Shown one piece after another: positions 25,443 to 35,193 of a DNA stretch of 35,741 nt. The notes beneath the pieces were generated by a model, which worked only from the letters and a program-made list of their open reading frames with translations, was not told the origin of the DNA and did no database searches. Source of the stretch: Nitrospirota bacterium (GTDB lineage: Bacteria > Nitrospirota > Thermodesulfovibrionia > Thermodesulfovibrionales > Magnetobacteriaceae); contig JADFXJ010000009.1 in assembly GCA_015233615.1 (NCBI GenBank), positions 1-35,741 of the forward strand, read 5' to 3'. A program made the translations under genes and the position numbers. Numbering within the stretch: position 1 is the stretch's first letter; every line of letters starts with the position of its first letter.

Positions 25443-25506
25443 AAGGGGTTCGGTCTTGCCTAAACTTCCTTTAAAGCCGCAACACCGAACCCCTTGTCAT
25501 TTTTTC
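25443..25506 (+). terminator. Terminator of the dodecin gene
   Basis: aaggggttcgg (25443-25453) pairs perfectly with ccgaacccctt (25485-25495), followed by a T-run at 25500-25505. The loop is long (31 bases). Confidence 0.75.
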
Positions 25507-25768
25507 CACGTTTGAGCCGATCGATAGAGGGATGGCATCCCGACCCGCCGTTATCGTAACGCCTGCCGGATTACACTGCCGGTTTTAGCGGTGTTTTCAG
25601 TGGAGTTACCCGTGGTTAATGTATATTTTTTCACATCTAGGCAATATTTTGACTATCGTACGACAATATCTTACCCATCAAACAAGGAGTCCTGGCTTTA
25701 TAAGCCGTTTTAACGGAGTTTCTTTCTCTTGTTTCTTCTGGCATGAAATTTGATATATATAATGCGTT

Positions 25769-26692
25769 ATGATAAGACGGACAAATGAAATATACGCGCC
25801 AAGCTTGCCGGCAGGCATTGCGAAGCCCGCAGGAAACGAGGTTGCGACATCTACTGGAAACAGCCAGGGAAACAATATATATAATAATAGCACGAACTTC
25901 AAGGCTACGCTAAGCAACGCTATCTCAAGTCCGGGAGATGGAAGCCCTGTGGGTAAAAGTTCGACGGAGGCACTCAGGCAAACTTTTGACATTCCGGCGT
26001 TCCCCAATATAGATAGATCCGGCAATTCTTTTCCCAGGATGGGAAATATTTTGCACAGTAACGAATCCATCCCGGACATGGCTAATTTCGCAGTAAACAT
26101 TCCGCCCATTAAAGGTAACGTTTCTCAGGCAGACGCGAGTGGCTTGTCAAACGGTAAGAATGAAAATATGAATGACACTATGAAAGTTTTGCAGCAACCT
26201 TTGAAAGGTGTAGCTTATCCTTCCGTAGATCCGGCCGTCTATCCGGCAGAATCGAGGTCGACGCATGGAGTGCCGAAATTAGACAAGTACGATAAATTAA
26301 TAAATGAAGCGTCCTCAAAATACGGCGTAGACCCCGCACTTATAAAAGCGGTGATCAGGGCGGAAAGCAACGGAAACCCCGTTGCCCGTTCGAAGTCCGG
26401 AGCCCGGGGCCTCATGCAGCTTATGCCAAAAACGGCTACCGAACTGGGAGTTACGAACTCTTATGACCCTAAGGAAAACATAGATGGCGGCACCATGTAC
26501 CTTCGCCAGTTGCTCGATCGTTACAACGGTGACGTAAAATCGGCACTGGTGGCTTATAATTGGGGAATGGGCAACCTCGAAAGGAGACCCGGGAAAATCC
26601 CTGCAGATACGAGAACCTATCTGGCAAAGGTACAACACTTTTACATGGACTATTCCAACGGACAGCAGATGCCGCGGCAGTTTTTGGCATGA
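25769..26692 (+). CDS. Lytic transglycosylase (SLT domain) with Asn/Ser-rich N-terminus
   Basis: A 307-residue peptidoglycan-cleaving protein. The C-terminal SLT domain (about 172-295) has the catalytic glutamate E199 in VIRAESNGNP, then GARGLMQLMPKTA (211-223) and ALVAYNWGMGN (259-269). The first 165 residues are Asn, Ser and Pro rich without clear fold or signal peptide, as in some flagellar-rod or phage-associated transglycosylases, so export may depend on another route. The ribosome site is poor, and a tatataat stretch lies just upstream of the start, so the leader may be very short. No partner gene is adjacent. Confidence 0.85.
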   Translation: MIRRTNEIYAPSLPAGIAKPAGNEVATSTGNSQGNNIYNNSTNFKATLSNAISSPGDGSPVGKSSTEALRQTFDIPAFPNIDRSGNSFPRMGNILHSNESIPDMANFAVNIPPIKGNVSQADASGLSNGKNENMNDTMKVLQQPLKGVAYPSVDPAVYPAESRSTHGVPKLDKYDKLINEASSKYGVDPALIKAVIRAESNGNPVARSKSGARGLMQLMPKTATELGVTNSYDPKENIDGGTMYLRQLLDRYNGDVKSALVAYNWGMGNLERRPGKIPADTRTYLAKVQHFYMDYSNGQQMPRQFLA

Positions 26693-27068
26693 CAGGTTAT
26701 TTCGGCGTATCGGCTGAACGTACGTCCTTCAACACTGAGCCTTTTACTAGGAAGCATCTCCTGCTTCCTCCCCAATACCCTCACAACGCAAGGGAGGCCG
26801 GACACTATAGAAATATAGCCGCTCCTATCCTTCCTTGCACCCCTCTCTCCTTACCCGCTCACCAAATACCCAACTTATAACCCTCTTACGAGCTCTCCGC
26901 TATCGTCCTGACACGATCTTGTACACAATACCTGCTTATATTATAACAGGTAAATAAACATAATGCAAAAAAAATAATGCGGGGGGTTATTTCTATAAAT
27001 AGCAAATATTTGCACTTTTATAGTATTATTAATGACTATTTTCATAAACACTTCACGGAGGTTAAACT
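26693..27068. other. Intergenic region without recognised features
   Basis: 376 bases, pyrimidine-rich at first then AT-rich (26930-27050). I see no gene, terminator or clear promoter, other than the CGGAGG ribosome site of the next gene at about 27056-27061. Confidence 0.4.
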
Positions 27069-28004
27069 ATGTCAGGTGGAGAAACCAACTACAGACTTGT
27101 AACCAGAAGCGATTTCGACGGTCTGGTCTGTGCTGTTTTGTTAAAAGAACTGGACATGATCGACGACATTAAGTTCGTTCACCCTAAAGACATGCAGGAC
27201 GGTAAAATCGAAGTAACCGGCAAAGACATCACCACCAATCTGCCATACGTAGATGGTGTATACCTGGCTTTCGACCATCATCTTAGCGAAACCATAAGAG
27301 TCGGGAAAAAAGACAACCACATCATAGACCCCGACGCTCCATCCGCCTCCAGGGTCGTTTACGACTACTTCGGAGGGTCGGAAAGGTTTAAAGAGATACC
27401 GAAAGACATGATGGATGCGGTAGACAAGGGAGATTCCGCTCAGTTCACGGTAGAGGAGATACTACATCCCAATGGATGGGTGCTTATGAACTACCTCATG
27501 GACGCACGCACCGGACTCGGCAGGTTCAGGGAATTCAGGATATCTAACTATGCGCTCATGATGGACCTTATATCCTATTGTAAAAACCATACCATAGACG
27601 AAATCCTGGCACTGCCGGACGTTAAAGAGAGAGTTAACCTCTACTTCTCCTACGAAGAAAAATTCAAGGACCAGATAAGACGACGTTGCACCGTTTACGG
27701 TAATCTCGTGGTACTGAACCTGTTAAACGAAGAGACGATTTATCCCGGCAACAGGTTCATGATATATGCTCTGTACCCCGCGTGCAATATATCCATTCAC
27801 GTCATCTGGGGATTGAAGCAGCAAAACACCGTCTTTGCCATAGGTAAGTCCATCGTCAACAGGACGTCCAAAACCAACATTGGAGAGCTCGCGCTCAAGT
27901 ATGGAGGCGGTGGACACGTTAACGCCGGTACTTGCCAGATAGACAATGCCAGGGCACAGGACGTACTGAACGAACTCATTGCCAAAATCAAAGGAGACGG
28001 GTAA
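27069..28004 (+). CDS. DHH/DHHA1 family phosphoesterase
   Basis: A 311-residue two-domain phosphoesterase. The DHH domain shows TRSDFDGLVCAVLL (D15, D17) and LAFDHHLSE (D69-H70-H71), which bind the metals. The DHHA1 domain ends with the substrate-binding GGGGHVNAGTCQI (279-291). Members hydrolyse short nucleic acids, cyclic dinucleotide products, pAp or polyphosphate; the sequence alone does not say which. The length and lack of a membrane part exclude full GdpP, and there is no RecJ OB domain. CGGAGG lies 7 bases before the ATG. It is a single-gene unit with a strong terminator. Confidence 0.88.
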   Translation: MSGGETNYRLVTRSDFDGLVCAVLLKELDMIDDIKFVHPKDMQDGKIEVTGKDITTNLPYVDGVYLAFDHHLSETIRVGKKDNHIIDPDAPSASRVVYDYFGGSERFKEIPKDMMDAVDKGDSAQFTVEEILHPNGWVLMNYLMDARTGLGRFREFRISNYALMMDLISYCKNHTIDEILALPDVKERVNLYFSYEEKFKDQIRRRCTVYGNLVVLNLLNEETIYPGNRFMIYALYPACNISIHVIWGLKQQNTVFAIGKSIVNRTSKTNIGELALKYGGGGHVNAGTCQIDNARAQDVLNELIAKIKGDG

Positions 28005-28080
28005 TCGTTATTTATACCATACGCTAACGTGTGTACAAAAACCAACATGGCCTCCGGTTGGCCCAGACAAAATGGCCGCA

Positions 28081-28120
28081 ACAAAAAGGAGCGGTTTCGA
28101 AACCGCTCCTTTTTGTGTTA
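28081..28120 (+). terminator. Strong intrinsic terminator
   Basis: A 17-base perfect stem, acaaaaaggagcggttt pairing with aaaccgctcctttttgt around cg (28081-28116). It ends in a T-run and can act in both directions, serving the DHH gene and the opposing secreted-protein remnant. Confidence 0.85.
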
Positions 28121-28151
28121 AACTATAAAACGTCTGCCTGCCACGTCGCAG

Positions 28152-28715
28152 CTAGTAGCTTATCATGGTGCCACCACCGATTCCATTGACGCTTAAGCAT
28201 GCATAACCAACTTTGTCATGTGTGTCATGTTCCGGCACATCCGCCGATAAGCTCGTTCCTACGTCACAACTTAACATTATGGTGCTGCAGTCCAGGCTGC
28301 CGACCGTACTTACGTTGCTGAAGGAGAGTTCCGCACCATAGATTGAGTCGGCAACAGAAATGTCCGGGCCAATGATCTGCGTGCTAACGTTGGCATTTTG
28401 AGCCGAGACAGTCTGTCTGTCGATTGTGTAAAGTTCGTGGAATTGGGACCGAGAGTACCAAGGGGGACGGGAGCAAAAGTTGCAGGATTAAACGCACCCC
28501 ATGTCCTGGGTACAAACAACACTGTAGCAGGCTGGCTGGAGAAATTCGACCGCCGTACATGATAATACTTCAATCGATGTAGTGGATAACCCGGGGAACC
28601 TGTAGAGTACAATGTCAGAATCGGCAGCCGCATCTTGAGAATTCATGGCCCCGTAAACAAGCAACCCCGTCAGAAACACCGCCAACACCAGAAGAAACGT
28701 TATACTTCTTTTCAT
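28152..28715 (-). pseudogene. Frameshifted small secreted protein
   Basis: A signal peptide (KRSITFLLVLAVFLTG, residues 2-17) with a strong AAGGAGG 5 bases before the ATG begins the gene, and the frame runs on through YRFPGLSTTSIEVLSC. Protein-like sequence then continues in a second frame (SSQPATVLFVPRTWGAFNP, then PVPLGTLGPNST). From about 28440 it is in a third frame, ELYTIDRQTVSAQNANVSTQ to LSVNGIGGGTMISY, ending at TAG 28152. The pieces join smoothly into one exported beta-rich protein of about 185 residues. Two frameshifts, not in homopolymers, suggest real decay rather than a sequencing slip. No family recognised. Confidence 0.55.
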
Positions 28716-28734
28716 GTTAACCTCCTTATATTCT

Positions 28735-28944
28735 TTAATTCATAGATTCTACTCCATTTCCAGCAGATGGTACGAACTCTGCCGAAAGGCACACCGGTTG
28801 CGAATTGTCAGACACTTGAGACAACCGCACATTCGCTCTGTAGCGGAATTGACGGCGCCCCAAATGCTCCGGGCTGACACCGTAAAACCCTATACGATAT
28901 CGCCTTCTCTGAAAATCGGTTACATTCGAATCTTTTCGATTCAT
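28735..28944 (-). CDS. Small hypothetical basic protein
   Basis: A 69-residue arginine-rich frame (with DFQRRRYRIGFYG and GRRQFRYRANVRL) starting at an ATG 4 bases after GGAGA. An extended -10 box (TGGTATAAT) lies upstream at about 28977-28985. It ends 19 bases before the start of the secreted-protein remnant and could be the first gene of that unit. No family recognised; a chance frame remains possible. Confidence 0.3.
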   Translation of the reverse strand: MNRKDSNVTDFQRRRYRIGFYGVSPEHLGRRQFRYRANVRLSQVSDNSQPVCLSAEFVPSAGNGVESMN

Positions 28945-29042
28945 CTTTTCTCCGAACATCCTTACCATTTTTTATTATACCACTCCCAATGATATATAAT
29001 AGTTCTTATTTAAGAATGACTATTAATTTATATTAATACCAA

Positions 29043-29687
29043 TCAGATAGTCTCGACGTACCTGTTAACTACGCCAGGCGAACCGGCCGCAGGGCCTGCG
29101 GAAGTCCCATATTCCTGGATAAGATCGGCTATGCACTTGTCTACCGGGCTCAATCCCGCCGACGCGTGTAATTCATAAAGAGGCATTTTAACCTCATGCC
29201 GAGAAGCGCTCCGGCGTAAACGTGGAGTGCGTAAAGCCGTTTCAATCGTCTCCACGAATTCCATTGGATCGACGGGACAGCCGTCCAGCACGTAATCCGC
29301 AGCCAGTGCGCGGTAGAATGGAGTGGCGATCATTACATTGGAATGCTTGCCCACGGGTTTCCAGGAGGAGTGGCCCTCAAAGGTAATCCGTGAGTCGCCG
29401 TCGAATGCCTTACACTTGCAGCAGGCCTGACAGCTTCCGTAAGCTATTACCACGTCCGAAATCCTTCTGATCGTCTTTAGCGAGTCGACGAATTTACCGC
29501 CGACGTTGTTGCCCTCTACAAGGCACAGGTCAAACCGTCCCTTAAATCTGCCGGAGGACATGTCATCTATATCCATTGCGTCTATTAATCCTATCGAGTC
29601 TATTATTTCGCTGCCAAAATCGGCGATCTGCGTCTTACAGCCATCACAACCCGAGAAATCAAAAAAAGCTACTCTCTTCTTATCCAT
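29043..29687 (-). CDS. NiFe-hydrogenase small-subunit-like / NADH-oxidoreductase 20 kDa family protein
   Basis: A 214-residue iron-sulfur protein of the NiFe-hydrogenase small subunit/NuoB superfamily. All four proximal-cluster ligands are present: C14 and C17 (FSGCDGCK), C86 (AYGSCQACC) and C137 (LDGCPVDP), along with the EGN stretch at 59-61. The C-terminal ferredoxin-like half that carries the medial and distal clusters in full hydrogenase small subunits is lacking. No large subunit, maturation gene or electron-transfer partner is in the window. It resembles MvhG/FrhG or sulfhydrogenase delta-type subunits. GGAGGG precedes the ATG by 9 bases. It is intact and probably expressed, but its partner must be elsewhere. 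Confidence 0.85.
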   Translation of the reverse strand: MDKKRVAFFDFSGCDGCKTQIADFGSEIIDSIGLIDAMDIDDMSSGRFKGRFDLCLVEGNNVGGKFVDSLKTIRRISDVVIAYGSCQACCKCKAFDGDSRITFEGHSSWKPVGKHSNVMIATPFYRALAADYVLDGCPVDPMEFVETIETALRTPRLRRSASRHEVKMPLYELHASAGLSPVDKCIADLIQEYGTSAGPAAGSPGVVNRYVETI

Positions 29688-29810
29688 CCGTCGACCCTCC
29701 TTTTATCAGTCGCTCGTCGTTAAACTCTTATCATACGTAAACTTTACAAGTCCTTAATTCATCTTACCCGATTCCTTATACAAGCCAAACGGCATAGTCC
29801 CCGACGGGGA

Positions 29811-30548
29811 TTACCTTGGCCTGCCCAGGTAATCGTATACTTTCACTTTACACTCTTCCTTTACGTTAATCGGTGCCGAGGGGTCATATTCCGTGCTCTC
29901 TCCGATGGATTGTATCGACATGTCGAAATAGACGGTTTCCTCGTCCCACCGTATCTCTTTCACATAAGCAGGAGGCACAATTACCTTTTTCCCCGGCAGC
30001 CACTTGCCGATGTCTATGGCCACGTCTATGATGCTCCAGTTGTCGTCATCCATAATGAGGTCCTCTATCCGCCCTTCACCGCCGTTTATCGCCTGTACGT
30101 GGTAGCCGGTTATTTGCCTGGCACTCCATAGGTTAGTGTCTCCCTCCCTGAGTATTTCGGCACTAACCCGTTGGCTTACTTCGGCCAGGTCACCATGGGG
30201 AGGGATATGGTAATAACCGTAAGCCGGCCAATATTGCGGCAAATCGATATTGTCGTGAAGCCTGGTCTGGTAACGAAGGGAAACAGGCGGCCTCTCGCTA
30301 AGCTCCGGCATGCCATAAACCTCATTCTTCGTCAAGGTGGTAACGATAGCCTCTGCCTCTACGTCCAGGCGTGTAAAGTCGGCAGGCGTTAAGAGTACGT
30401 ATTTTTCGGTATCCCAGGTATGTATCTCCACGACGATATACCTGACTACCCAGTCGGCTGATTCGAAAAGAAGGTCGTAAATCCTGCCAACCTGAGTATC
30501 GCCGGCCTTTACATGATATTTGTGAAATGATTTAACACTTCTTAACAT
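29811..30548 (-). CDS. Protein with two PRC-barrel domains
   Basis: A 245-residue protein with a PRC-barrel at each end. One lies at about 1-80 (GDTQVGRIYDLLFESADWVV, YVLLTPADF) and one at about 140-220 (ITGYHVQAINGGEGRIEDLI, KKVIVPPAYVKEIRWDEETV). A Pro/Tyr-rich middle separates them. PRC-barrels bind RNA, proteins or cofactors, and act in RimM, photosynthetic reaction centres and stress-related proteins. No membrane segment is seen. AAAGGAGA lies 7 bases before the ATG. It is followed by the hydrogenase-like gene on the same strand after 123 bases; cotranscription is uncertain. Confidence 0.88.
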   Translation of the reverse strand: MLRSVKSFHKYHVKAGDTQVGRIYDLLFESADWVVRYIVVEIHTWDTEKYVLLTPADFTRLDVEAEAIVTTLTKNEVYGMPELSERPPVSLRYQTRLHDNIDLPQYWPAYGYYHIPPHGDLAEVSQRVSAEILREGDTNLWSARQITGYHVQAINGGEGRIEDLIMDDDNWSIIDVAIDIGKWLPGKKVIVPPAYVKEIRWDEETVYFDMSIQSIGESTEYDPSAPINVKEECKVKVYDYLGRPR

Positions 30549-30905
30549 ATCTATCTCCTTTCATACGCTGTTACACCAAAGCCGTTACTGCAATGAACTA
30601 ACTCTTATTATTAATATGCAATAAACGTGCCATTTGTGTCTTTCTCCGGTTTGTCTTACCGCTAAAAGGCTAATTGTTCCTGAAATCGGGGACTTACCCC
30701 GGCAATGGAATCGTTAAGTAAACTTACGAGTCACGTCTCAACGTCTACAAGAGCAAAAATTGACACTCATCATAGGCAAATTCATGCAAACGGTAAGAAA
30801 ATATTAGCACATAGATTCGATCGGAGTATTGTAGGGCAGATGTACGATTAAATATGGTGAAACCAATAGAAAGCAGAACAACCTAATTAACGCTCCGGGT
30901 GGATT
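30549..30905. other. Intergenic region without recognised features
   Basis: 357 AT-rich bases between recJ (3' side) and the PRC-barrel gene (5' side). It must hold the PRC-barrel promoter and the end of the sec operon transcript. I see no hairpin or gene I can defend. Confidence 0.4.
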
Positions 30906-32663
30906 CTATTCACTGGGCCTTAAAGCCTTGACGTTGAGCTGGACGGATTTTGTGCCGTTGTAGGCGTTTATGGTTGGGGTAAAAATTGCGTCGAGCCGTG
31001 CGTTTGACGTGAGTTCGTGTACCATGTCGCCCATCTCGTAGCCGATGGCGTCGATGACGTGGCCGTTGAAGCCGAGTTTGAATTTGAGATGGTTTTTACC
31101 CACTACGCGGGGCTTCAGGGCCAGGAGGCCCTTCGCTCCGAGTATGGGCTCGGGGTTGCCGTAACCGTAGGGAGCGAGCTTCGACAGTTCGTTGATGAGT
31201 TTGTAGTTTATGTCCTTAAAATACACGTCGGCGTCGATGGTTATGGTTGGAGTGAAATCCTTGCCGGAGAATTTATCTTTTACACGGGTTTTTATGGCCT
31301 TTTCGAAGGACGTTAGGTTTTCGGCCCTGAGCTTTAGTCCGGCGGCCTGTTTGTGGCCTCCAAACTGAATCAGGTGTTCCGAACAACTGGATATGGTGTC
31401 ACAAATGTCTATGTCCTGCACGCTTCTGGCCGACCCCCTGGCAAGGCCATCCTTAATCGAAAATACGATGGCGGGTACGTTAAACCTGTCTACGATCTTC
31501 GAGGCCACTATCCCCAGCACGCCTTCGTGCCAGTCCTCCCCGGCAATCACGATTACATTGTCATCGGTATCGGCGCAGTCACGGGCACGCCGGTTCAATC
31601 GGGAAAGAGCAGAGACAAGAACTTCCTCTTCCACTTTCTGACGCTCCGAGTTAAGCCTGTCCAGGGTTTTGGCTATCTCTTCGGCCTCTTCTGCCGACTG
31701 CGTCACGAGGAGATTAACCACCTTCGAGGCATCGTCCATTCTGCCGGCAGCGTTAATTCTAGGTATGATAGAGTACGAGAGGGTGTCGGGGCAAAGCGGC
31801 CGGTTGCTTAATCCTGCCGTTTTCAGTAGCGCCCTTATGCCGGGCCGGTTGCCGGAACTTAACAGGCAGAGGCCTTCTTTGACGATCAAACGGTTTTCCC
31901 CTACGAGGGGGGCCACGTCGGCTATCGTGCCCAGGGCGGCGATGTCCAGCAAATCTCTGATATCGTCCAGGCTGCCCGTGAGTGCTTGAGAAAGTTTCAG
32001 GGCTATGCCGGCACCGGTCAGGATGGACAGGGGGGAGTCGATTCCGTCGAGCTTTGGGTTTATGATACACAGGGCGTCGGGCAAAATTGGCTTAAAGGGA
32101 GTTACGCCTGAGCCACCCCCTTGCTCTTCGCTCCACTGGGGCTCGTGGTGGTCTGTTATTATCACTTCGATTCCATATTCCATGGCCAGGTCAACGGCCT
32201 TAAAAGAGGATATGCCGCAGTCAACTGTAATGATAAGCCCGATACCGCGCTCTTTTGCCAGATCCACGGCTTTTTCGTGAAATCCGTACCCGTGGTTGAA
32301 CCTGCTTGGTATGAAAAACTCCACCAGGGCGCCAAGTCCTCCGAGTACGTTTACCATAATGGCCGTAGCCGTGGTACCGTCGGCGTCATAGTCGCCGTGG
32401 ACGAGTATTCGCCGGCCTTTTTTTATGGCTTCTGCGATTTTCCAAACGGCAACGTCCATACCGGAAATCTTCATGGGATCGGACATGGACGTAATCGACG
32501 ACTGTATAAAGTCTGTAACCCGATCAGGAGTTTTTATATTGCGGTTTATTAATATCCGGGCAATTATGGGAGAGACGTTCGCACTTTTGGACAGGTAATC
32601 CACGAACTCCGTGTTTGTCCTGCTTACGAGCCATTTCTTTGCGCTTGCACCGGACCTGGACAT
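30906..32663 (-). CDS. recJ: Single-stranded-DNA-specific exonuclease RecJ
   Basis: The 5'-3' single-strand exonuclease of recombination and mismatch repair. Catalytic motifs: VHGDYDADGTTATA (88-101), TVDCGISS (146-153), ITDHHEP (169-175) and GGHKQAAG (435-442), with the OB-type C-terminal region to residue 585, a normal length. The start ATG overlaps the secF stop (TAATG), so it is the last gene of the yajC-secD-secF-recJ operon. A weaker GG-rich site within the secF end serves as ribosome site. The sec-recJ order recurs in several bacterial phyla and has no known functional reason. Confidence 0.96.
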   Translation of the reverse strand: MSRSGASAKKWLVSRTNTEFVDYLSKSANVSPIIARILINRNIKTPDRVTDFIQSSITSMSDPMKISGMDVAVWKIAEAIKKGRRILVHGDYDADGTTATAIMVNVLGGLGALVEFFIPSRFNHGYGFHEKAVDLAKERGIGLIITVDCGISSFKAVDLAMEYGIEVIITDHHEPQWSEEQGGGSGVTPFKPILPDALCIINPKLDGIDSPLSILTGAGIALKLSQALTGSLDDIRDLLDIAALGTIADVAPLVGENRLIVKEGLCLLSSGNRPGIRALLKTAGLSNRPLCPDTLSYSIIPRINAAGRMDDASKVVNLLVTQSAEEAEEIAKTLDRLNSERQKVEEEVLVSALSRLNRRARDCADTDDNVIVIAGEDWHEGVLGIVASKIVDRFNVPAIVFSIKDGLARGSARSVQDIDICDTISSCSEHLIQFGGHKQAAGLKLRAENLTSFEKAIKTRVKDKFSGKDFTPTITIDADVYFKDINYKLINELSKLAPYGYGNPEPILGAKGLLALKPRVVGKNHLKFKLGFNGHVIDAIGYEMGDMVHELTSNARLDAIFTPTINAYNGTKSVQLNVKALRPSE

Positions 32664-33574
32664 TATTTCTTGACCAGGGGGTCTTTACCCGACCACAACA
32701 GCACCACGGGACTTGCCACGAATACGGAGGAATAAGTACCCACGGCTACGCCAAAGAGCATGGCGAGGGCAAATTCGTGGAGCACCTCTCCGCCAAAAAT
32801 AAAAAGCGATATAGTGGCAAGAATGACGGTGAGTGACGTTATAATGGTACGTGAAAGGACTTCGTTTATACTGCGGTTGATGATGAATTCGGGGGTTTCC
32901 TTGAACATTAACCTGAGATTTTCCCTTATTCTGTCGAAAACGACGACGGTGTCCGTGAGCGAATAGCCGGCTATGGTCAACAAAGCGGTAAGGAGGATGA
33001 GGTTCATTTCCCGCCCCAAAACGTAAAAGAGACCCAGAACTGCCAGGACGTCGTGGAACGTGGCCACCGTGGCTCCAACGCTGAAGCTGAACTGAAAACG
33101 CCATCCCACGTAGGCAAGAATGCCTATGACGGAGGCTATGACCGCCCACATGGCGTCTACTCTCAGCCTTTTGCCTACCTTTGGGCCTATCTCGGCGACG
33201 GAGTCTACGGTGAGCTTAGTGTCCCGAAGGTTTTTTTCCAGGGCTGAAATGACTTTTTCAGAAAGTCCGACGGCCTTTTCGTCTTTTTGCTTGAGAACGA
33301 TGAGTATTTTGTTAACCGTGGGGAGGTCCTGAAGCTCCGCTCCGTTTATGCCGTCATGCTCCAGAGCACCACGAACGTCATGGAGATTCGTCGGTTTGTC
33401 GAACTTTATCTGGATAGCGGTACCGCCGGCAAAATCTATACCGAGGTTCGCCGTTCCCCTGGCAACGGCTATGATGGCCAGTATGCCCAGAATGGAGAGC
33501 ACGCCCGATACGGCAAAGGCGATGTAGCGTTTGCCCATGAAATCGTAATTGGATTTTTTTATTAATTCTATCAT
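32663..33574 (-). CDS. secF: Protein translocase subunit SecF
   Basis: A 303-residue partner of SecD in the proton-driven complex that pulls exported proteins through SecYEG. It has an N-terminal membrane helix (about 16-38) and the periplasmic motif [13 protein letters not shown] (48-60). Five further helices follow from about 138, containing [20 protein letters not shown]. The start overlaps the secD stop (ATGA) and the stop overlaps recJ. Confidence 0.96.
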   Translation of the reverse strand: MIELIKKSNYDFMGKRYIAFAVSGVLSILGILAIIAVARGTANLGIDFAGGTAIQIKFDKPTNLHDVRGALEHDGINGAELQDLPTVNKILIVLKQKDEKAVGLSEKVISALEKNLRDTKLTVDSVAEIGPKVGKRLRVDAMWAVIASVIGILAYVGWRFQFSFSVGATVATFHDVLAVLGLFYVLGREMNLILLTALLTIAGYSLTDTVVVFDRIRENLRLMFKETPEFIINRSINEVLSRTIITSLTVILATISLFIFGGEVLHEFALAMLFGVAVGTYSSVFVASPVVLLWSGKDPLVKK

Positions 33575-35193
33575 ATGCTCAGCTTCTTGACCTCCTTGTT
33601 AGAGTGGATAAAATCGAATACTGCCTTGGTGCCGATTAGAGACGTGAAGAGGTTTATGGCTATACCGATGCTAAGGGTAACGGCGAAACCCTTGATGGGG
33701 CCGGTGCCGAACTGAAACAGCACGGCTGCCGTTATAAGCGTGGTAACGTGGGCGTCGACTATCGTCAGGAAGGCCTTGTCGTAGCCGGAGTCAACGGCCG
33801 ACCGGGGCGTTTTGCCCGTTTTAAGCTCGTCGCGCATCCTCTCGAACATCAGGACGTTCGTATCGACGGCCATGCCTATGGCCAGGACGATACCGGCAAT
33901 GCCGGGCATGGTAAGAGTGGCGTTTAACGCGGCCATCGCTCCTAGCAGGAAAAAAATGTTCAACATGAGAGCGAAGTCGGCTATTACACCCGATACTTTG
34001 TAGTAAACGGCCATAAACAATGCTACCAGGATAAAGGCTACTATGGATGCCAGCTTTCCCGCCTGGATGGAATCACGCCCCAGCGAGGGGCCAACCGTTA
34101 CGTTCTGAAGCATCTTCACCGGGGCCGGAAGCGAGCCCGCCCTGAGGACTATGGCCAGGTCTTTTGCCTCCTCCATGGAGAAGGATCCGCTTATCTGGGC
34201 ATTGCCGCCTGATATCTTTTCCTGTATAACCGGGGCCGAGTATAAGTTGTTGTCAAGAATTATGGCCATGCGCTTTTTCACGTACTTTTCGGTGACCTCT
34301 TCGAAGAGTTTCGCTCCTTCGTTATTGAAAGATATGGATACGTAGGGGGTATTAAACCTGGAGTCTATGGCAACCCTGGCCTCCGAGAGGAAATCGCCGC
34401 TTAAGAGGGGCTCTTGTTTGACGACAAACGGCTTTTTGTAAGCTTCAGCCGTTTCGCGGTTTACGTGGCGCTCGAACATTATCTCGTTGCCGGGCTTCAG
34501 TTTGGATGCAAACTTCTTTACGAGTTCGTCCTCTTCGTCCGACTTTATGGTGCCGGGCAATTGCGCCGCCACCGGGTCCTCGTCGTCGACGTACTTGAAC
34601 AGGAGCAGTGCGGTCTTTCCGATGAGGTCGATGGCGCGTTTAGGGTCTTTGACGCCCGGTAGTTGAACGATTATCTCGTTTTCGCCCTGCCGCTGTATAA
34701 CAGGCTCGGAGACGCCGAACTGGTCAATCCTGTTTCGAATGGTTTCGAGGGCCTGTTCGGTAGCGTTTTCTTTTATGTGTTTGACCTCTTTTTCGGAGAG
34801 AGTGTATACGAGTTTACCCGATGATTCTTTCACGGTGAGTGCCGGGTAGGCATTTTCGATCGCTTTCATGAGTTCCGGATTATCCGGTGTAACGGATATG
34901 TTCAGGCCGTCGACAGTGGCCGAACCCTTTTGCCCCTTTTTTTCGATGAGCCTGCCAATGCTGGCGGCCTGACGGCGTATGGTCATCTCTACGGCCTTGT
35001 CGCCTTCCACCTCGAAAACGAGGTAAAGTCCGCCCTGAAGGTCCAGCCCAAGGATAATGCCTTTGTCCGGCATGCTCTTCCTGTAGCTCTCCGGCATGTA
35101 TTTCGAAAACGGCGTATTAGGAAGCAAAAATACAAATGACAAAATTAGCGCGGCTAAGATAAGTGCGAAGCGCCATTTAATACTTTTTTTCAT
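33571..35193 (-). CDS. secD: Protein translocase subunit SecD
   Basis: A 540-residue translocase subunit. The first membrane helix (9-24) is followed by [15 protein letters not shown] (48-62) and the large periplasmic P1 domain. Then come [10 protein letters not shown] and five membrane helices, with [18 protein letters not shown] (about 447-464) as the RND-type motif. AGGAGG lies 4 bases ahead of the ATG, inside the preceding 48-codon frame. The first four bases overlap that frame's stop (ATGA). Confidence 0.97.
   Translation of the reverse strand: MKKSIKWRFALILAALILSFVFLLPNTPFSKYMPESYRKSMPDKGIILGLDLQGGLYLVFEVEGDKAVEMTIRRQAASIGRLIEKKGQKGSATVDGLNISVTPDNPELMKAIENAYPALTVKESSGKLVYTLSEKEVKHIKENATEQALETIRNRIDQFGVSEPVIQRQGENEIIVQLPGVKDPKRAIDLIGKTALLLFKYVDDEDPVAAQLPGTIKSDEEDELVKKFASKLKPGNEIMFERHVNRETAEAYKKPFVVKQEPLLSGDFLSEARVAIDSRFNTPYVSISFNNEGAKLFEEVTEKYVKKRMAIILDNNLYSAPVIQEKISGGNAQISGSFSMEEAKDLAIVLRAGSLPAPVKMLQNVTVGPSLGRDSIQAGKLASIVAFILVALFMAVYYKVSGVIADFALMLNIFFLLGAMAALNATLTMPGIAGIVLAIGMAVDTNVLMFERMRDELKTGKTPRSAVDSGYDKAFLTIVDAHVTTLITAAVLFQFGTGPIKGFAVTLSIGIAINLFTSLIGTKAVFDFIHSNKEVKKLSI

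Noticed and set aside
25507-25640. Possible riboswitch upstream of the lytic transglycosylase
   Set aside because: Looked for c-di-GMP (GEMM) core motifs such as the GNRA loop and its receptor; not found. Only short weak stems are visible.
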